From positions 58,521,679-58,585,678 of the forward strand of contig NC_054701.1 in assembly GCF_016097555.1 (NCBI RefSeq): DNA of 64,000 nucleotides, given 5' to 3'. The translations under genes were made by a program, and so were the position numbers. A model generated the notes under the pieces. It worked only from the letters and a program-made list of their open reading frames with translations. It had not been told where the DNA came from and did not search any database. The stretch comes from Gigantopelta aegis. Taxonomy: Eukaryota; Mollusca; Gastropoda; Neomphalida; Peltospiridae. This document shows positions 54,001 through 61,543 of the stretch, piece by piece (position 1 is the first letter of the stretch; every line of letters starts with the position of its first letter).

Positions 54001-57000
54001 ATTTCATTGTACATACAGACAGCTTTAAAATAACAAATGTTTACATGACACTGTACACACATACAATTTTGTTTTTAATCTGAATTTTTACATGACATTC
54101 ATTGTACATATACAGTCTGTGACTCTGTGGTACAGACAGTTTTTAAAAGAAAAACATCAGATTTGTTTATATGACTTTCATTGTACATACAGACAGTTTA
54201 AAAAAAAAAAAAATTAATCTGACAATTCATTGTACATACAGATAGTTTATGAAAAATCAGATTTTTATATGACATTCATTTTACACAGAGACAGTTTCTA
54301 AAAATGAATAAAAGGTACATTTAGAAGAATTTAAGAATATGTTAGTTAATATTCTGATAATAATAGTTATTCCCATGTTTGTGCTGTGGGGAAGATTCTT
54401 CTTGTTAATTGATATTTTGGTTTACTTACTGTATGTCCATATTCAATTTGCTGCAGTTTTTCTGATTCCCTCCCAATGGTTGCATCCTTGGCATCAGTTA
54501 CATGACTCTATAATATTTGTAATGTGGAAATAACAATGTGTATGTTAAGACACTATAAAATAGTATAATTTTGTCAATGCTGAATTGACTCGCAGTTTTA
54601 GACACAAGTATGTTACCGTATCCAGTCTTGTAGTGTGTACTTTTTAAATAGTAACAGAATGTAATTACAAAGTTTATTCTGCCATGTGTTGTTACTAAAA
54701 GAAAAAAGTGAATTTTATCCTTGATAAAATGCAGAAGTGACATCATTGTGGAAATGGGATATGTTGTTATGTGAAAAAGATCATAGAAAGGATACAAACA
54801 ACTGGGTTAACTTAAGTGTATTTTGAACTAAATATGCTATATTTCGTAATATTGTACAAATTGTTTGTCATGTTGTGAATTTATCAAAGTATAACAGTTA
54901 AAAATGTACTGCAAATACATTTAGATCACTTCACTATGTTCAGTATCGTGTTTAAGCAATTCATATCAATTAAAATGTGTTTCATATTTGTCACAATACA
55001 GATAACAGTGACAGTTATTTGCATTAATGTATTTCACAGTTGCATTTACTGGTGACAATCAGTTGCAATGTATTTAACAATCACAATAAGTTGCAATGTA
55101 TTTAACAATCACGATAAATTGCAATGTATTTAACAGTCACAGTCAGTTGCAATGTATTTAACAATCACAATCAGTTGCAATGTATGTATCAGTCACAATC
55201 AGTTGCAATGTATTTAACAATCACAATCAGTTGCAATGTATTTAACAATCACAATCAGTTGCAATGTATTTAACAATCACAATCAGTTGCAATGTATTTA
55301 ACAGTCACAGTCAGTTGCAATGTATTTAACAATCACAATCAGTTGCAATGTATGTATCAGTCACAATCAGTTACAATGTATTTAACAAACACAATCAGTT
55401 GCAATGTATTTAACAGTCACAATCAGTTGCAATGTATTTAACAGTCACAGTCAGTTGCAATGTCTTTAACAATCACAATCAGTTGCAATGTATGTATCAG
55501 TCACAATCAGTTGCAATGTATTTAACAAACACAATCAGTTGCAATATGTATTTAACAATCACGATAAGTTGCAATGCATTTATCAGTCACAATCAGTTGC
55601 AATGTATTTATCAGTCACAATCAATTTCAATGTATTTAACAATCACAGTCAGTTGCAATGTATTTAAACCAGCCTCGGTGGCTCAGTGGTTAAGCCATCA
55701 GACTACAGGCTGGTAGGTACAGGGTTCGCAGCCTGGTACCAGTTCCAACCCAGAGGGAGTTCTTAATTAAGGGCTCAATGGGTAGGTGTAAGGCCACTAC
55801 ACCCTCTTCTTTCAGATTAACCACTAACCAACTAACAACTAACCCACTGTCCTGAACAGACAGCCTAGATAGCTGAGATGTGTGCCCAGTACAATGTGCT
55901 TGAATCTTAATTGGATATAGGCACGAAAATAAGTTGAAATGAATTAATGATAAATGTATTTAACAGTCAAAATCAGTTGCAGTTTATTTAACAGCTACAG
56001 TCAGTCACAACATATTTAACAATCACAAGGAGTTGCATTGTAATTAACAATCACAAGGAGTTGCATTGTAATTAACAATCACAAGGAGTTGCATTGTAAT
56101 TAACAATCACATTCACTTATAATGTACATATGTACTTAACACTCATATCTACATGTCAGTTTATTATATAATTTTTGTTTGAATATTTTTGGTGTATTAT
56201 TGGACATTATTAATAAGTTTGTAACATTTTTTATAATCATCACTTTGTTAAAAAAAGTTTTATGTATAATGTTTATTTTTATGTTTGTTTAATATTCTTC
56301 ACAGTTTAAAGTTTTCAGTGCTAGCATTACTGGTATACTGTCCACACACTAAGAATGTTATTAGTGTTAAAATCAGACATGTTCTTTTTCAGCTTATAAA
56401 AACGTCGCTCCACGAATTCCTCGATTTGTGACAAATAAGGGGCTTACTTTGGATAAACAAGTTTGTTGCAAAGGTAAACTTATTCTGTGATACATTTATT
56501 TTGTTTTTAACTGGGGCATTTGCATGTAAATTAAATATGCCTCTCTAAAGCCATACACATGTATGTATATTTTCACTAATATACCTCAAGCGCGGATGCA
56601 GGATTTTAGAAAGGTGGGGGTGGGTCCATATTAAGCATTTAGAACAGTTAACATAATAACGTTTCTCCTTAAAGGTTATGATCGGTTTTCAAAAGGGGGG
56701 GGGGGTGTCCAGACCCCTGGATCGGCTACTGTATTTCTCTTTTAATGCTTGTTGAAATACTTAAGAAGGGAGGGTTTGGTTCAGTTGTAGTTATTTGCCA
56801 ATAAATATGCATACACCTCACTGTAGGCTGGGGTGTCATGAGACATGTACATGCACCTCACAATACGATACATATCACGATACATAAGCCACGATATGAT
56901 TCATATCACGATACCTCACAATGGCATAGCCAGCACGAGGCAGACGAGGCGCTTGCCTCATCTGGAATTCCCCCAGATTTATTTTATCTTTCCCATGACA

Positions 57001-60000
57001 CAGATATTTATTTTACAGGTCTGGGTTTGCCTCAGTGTTTTTTTCTCTCTGGCTACACCCAAGCCTCATTCATGGTGTTGAAGCTTCAGTGAAGTGATTT
57101 AAAAATAAGAAAATAAATATGACAAAAGTGAAGTACTGATTAAACACAGTTTTAATATAGAAATACCACATCACAGACGCATTGACATAAGTAGAACATG
57201 TTCTCTGTCCACTGCCCTGTCTTTCCTCGACAGATTTAACTTGTCAATAAGTACATCTCAGTACATATTGGTGTTGGTAGATCGATAAGAAATTAAGATA
57301 TGAATCGATACACAAGCAAAGGTATCGTGTGTTGTATCGCCAGCAGTAGTATCGTGATGCATCGGTGTATCATGTCGGTCTGGGATCGATCCCTGTCGGT
57401 GGGTCCATTTGGCTATTTTTCGTTCCAGCCAGTGCATCACGACTGGTATATCAAAAGCTGTGGTATGTACTGCCCTGTCTGTGGGATGGTGCATATAAAA
57501 GATCTCTTGCTGCTAATCAAAAAGAGTAGCCCATAAAATGGCGACAGTGGGTTTGCTCTCTCAATATCTATGTGGTCCTTAGCCACATGTCTGATGCCAT
57601 ATAATCATAAATAAAATGTGTTGAGTGTGTCATTAAATAAAACCTTTCCTTAATTCCTCCGGTGTATTGTGACACCTCTACCTCACTGAGTGTTGCATGC
57701 AGTCACTCTGGATTCAGGGCTGATCCTAGACGTGTTGTATCGCCAGCAGTAGTATCATGATGCATCGGTGTATTGTGACACCTCTACCTCACTGAGTGTT
57801 GCATGCAATCACTCTGGATTCAGGCTGAACCTAGACGTGTTGTATCGCCAGCAGTAGTATCATGATGCATCGGTGTATTGTGACACCTCTACCTCACTGA
57901 GTGTTGCATGCAGTCACTCTGGATTCAGGGCTGATCCTAGATGTGTTGTATCGCCAGCAGTAGTATCATGATGCATCAGTGTATTGTGACACCTCTACCT
58001 CACTGAGTGTTGCATGCAGTCACTCTGTATTCAGGCTGAACCTAGACGTGTTGTATCGCCAGCAGTAGTATCATGATGCATCGGTGTATTGTGACACCTC
58101 TACCTCACTGAGTGTTGCATGCAGTCACTCTGGATTCAGGATTGAACCTAGCTGAAAATACCAGTGGTGCCACTGCACAAAGAATCGGGGCATACATTAT
58201 GGACACACTTCTCTCTCGGGGTCAACAAAAAAGGAATTTTCTAAATTAAAAGGGTGTTTTTTTTCATAATCTGCTGATGGTGCAAACCTCCCATCCCTGC
58301 TATAATTAAGTGTGGCTGACGGAATTAGCATAGGGATTTGAACCCAACACCAATTAAAACCCCACGCATGCTCCATATCATTGATGCATGAATTCACATG
58401 ACCATATTATTTTAACAACAGAATTAAGATCACTAGCTGAGTCTGTTTATACTATGAGTGTCATGAACCTCTATCTATTTTTAACACTGTTAGCTATTTT
58501 AAAATGGTGGCTTAATTGGGAAAAGAAATCCATTTTTAAACCAAGCAGGTGAAATAGAAATTTAAAAAACCCCCCAAAACCCAAAAAAACAACAACAACT
58601 GCAGATCATTGTTATGAAACAGATGTACATATGATTATTTCATCTGCTATTTTACTTAATATGATTCTATTATATTTTAATTCCATAAAGTTCTAAAATA
58701 TATCATAGAGAATCTAATTTTTCACATACCATTCCCAACCCTACCATCAGTCCATATTTTCAACAGGACATATAAATAATTATTTCTTTTGGTCTGATTT
58801 ATAAAAGAAATAACACCTGGCCATATTTTATTTCCTACATGTAACATACACATGTACAAATTTCAGCAAGCAGGTGCTTGATTTATTTTTAATTAGAGAG
58901 AAACAAGGAAGTTAAAACAATATAATTATATGCACGAGCTAAGCCTATTGATGGTATTTTGTGGTTTGTTGAAACTGATTTGGCCTGAGGGTTTGTGAGA
59001 AGCTGATTGATGGTGTCGATACATTACACCGACAGAAACACTTAGGTGTATTGAGGCTCAGGTCATTTCAACACTTAGGCAAACTAAACATAATCATTCT
59101 TACAGTCATCATTTATAACCTCTTGTTAATGCATGCAGAAAAATTAATCAGATTTTGTCACGACACATGATGAATGTGATACATGTATTTGAAGGGAACA
59201 CAGTATGAGGGGATAGGTGTGGGAGAGAAGAGCGAGAGCGAGAGCGAGAGAGAGAGAGAGAGATAGACAGAGATAGATGGATGGAAGGATGGATGGATGG
59301 AAGGATGGATGGAAGGATGGATGGATGGATGGAAGGATGGATGGATGGATGGATGGATGGATGGATGGATGGATGGATGGATGGATAACAGATAAGAGAG
59401 GCAGATTTTGTCACGACACATGAATAATGTGATATTTGAAGGGAGCACAGTATGAGGGTATAGGTATGGGAGAGAGGAAAAAAGTAAGATAGATATATAG
59501 ATAGATAGATAATAGATAGATAGATAGATACATGTAAATAGATAGATAACAGAGAGAGAAACTAGATAGACAGAGATGGATGGATGGATAAATAGAATAC
59601 AGAGATAAGAGAGGCAGACGGACGAACAGACAGACAGACAGACAGACAGACAGAGAGAATTAATACTTATTACAATTAATTAACACTGAAGAGATACTAG
59701 TATTAGTGATTTGTTCATTTATTAATAATTAAATTTCTGTTACATTCATTACCACATAACATCATCCCACTGGTCCAGACGTAGCAACCGGAGTTTGTTT
59801 AATTCTCGATGAACGAAAAAATTACGTTGTTAGGGAACATCATATCTGATGATGTCATTTATATTGGCAAGTTGTCTCATTGAGTGTTATTCTTTATGGA
59901 CCAAAAGTAATTCAAAATAAAGTATGAAGTTTTAATGTTATTATTAGCAAGTATGTTTCACATTTAATTATAAGTATTGTCATTTATTTATTTTATGTTC

Positions 60001-61509
60001 ATCTGGGTATGAAAAAAAAAAAAATCATCTGCAAACTTATAGATTCCTCGATTCACACAGTTTGCTGTGTAATTGATTCATTGACCCATTCTGCCACCTA
60101 TCTATACTGGTATGTTAACGTCCATGCATGTGTCGGCCAGTGAGAGGAATCAGTGTGATTGATGAGGCCTGCAGTAGGGTGGGTGTATCAGCGCACAGCC
60201 CCAGGCAACATGCTGCACCTCCCGCGTCTACTCAACTCATTATTAGAGTTCAGTTAAAGTTATGTGCCAAGCCTTGGTCCTTTTGTTTCAATTCACAGTG
60301 CTATGGATAAGAAAAGTAATATCCCAGTCCGAGGTAAGGTCATTTTGTCTCCATAAGTGTTATGGTTGAGGACCCTTTCCTTTAGCCACCTACCTTTAGT
60401 CACCTACCTTTAGTCCACCATTATTTCATTACACATGCATGTGCATATCAGATGGATAATATAAACATATATACAATAGCATATACATGTATGTAGACGC
60501 TGCATATAGCAAGACTATTTCTTAGGATATATATTTCTTTTGAACTTTACATGACCTCACACCAGAGGTAGTTCCCCTATTTCAATAGTTTGCTTATTTA
60601 TACTATAAATTAATTTATTAGATTATTTTATTTATTAGTTACATGTATAGTTGTATACACCATCAATACTACAACACCATACATGTACATGTACTTACAA
60701 AATCCTTATCTTTTACTTATAAGTCACTTTTACTTTAAAAGTATTAACGACTTATACTTCATTTATAAATAAAAAATTATAAGTCATTTCCGTAAGTGTA
60801 TAGGTAACATCTGACATGACCATGCATGGTTAACAGGCAGAAGATAACATTGATGTGACTATGCATGTATAGAATTCATGGGTACAATACAAATTGTGAT
60901 GAAAATAAAAACTGGCAGCTGGCAAAATTAGTTTTCTGTTGTGTAAAGTTTTAAATTTGAATAGTACTTATTATAAATAATTTGATCTTAGACTTTCTTT
61001 CAGCATTTAAAAATATCACATACATGATACAGGTATTATATGTTATTAAAAAATATGTTCATGTGGGTTTTTTTAAATATATGAAAACATGCCACATGCA
61101 GGAGTGGATGCACGGCTTACATTTATGACTGACTGATTTGTACTTAAATGACATACCGTAAATATTCATGGTTATGTTGTTAATATTTTTCAGGTGTGCC
61201 AGAGTTTCCACTAATACCCAATAAAAGTCGCTGGACAGAAAACACTCCAACATATTGCAGTACATGCACTGAGAAAAACACAAACCTCCGTATACTGGAC
61301 AGTAAGTTGTACTGAGTCTATTAAGTGCATACATTTTGTAGTGAATCTTTTTCATTTAACAATAGACTTATATTGCATACCCTCCCACATTCTAGATGCG
61401 CTTCACACACAGACACACGTACACATGTACACATACGCACACACGCACAAACACATGCACACATGCATGCATGCACACACACACACATGCGCACGCACAC
61501 ACACACAGA

Positions 61510-61543
<34 letters not shown>

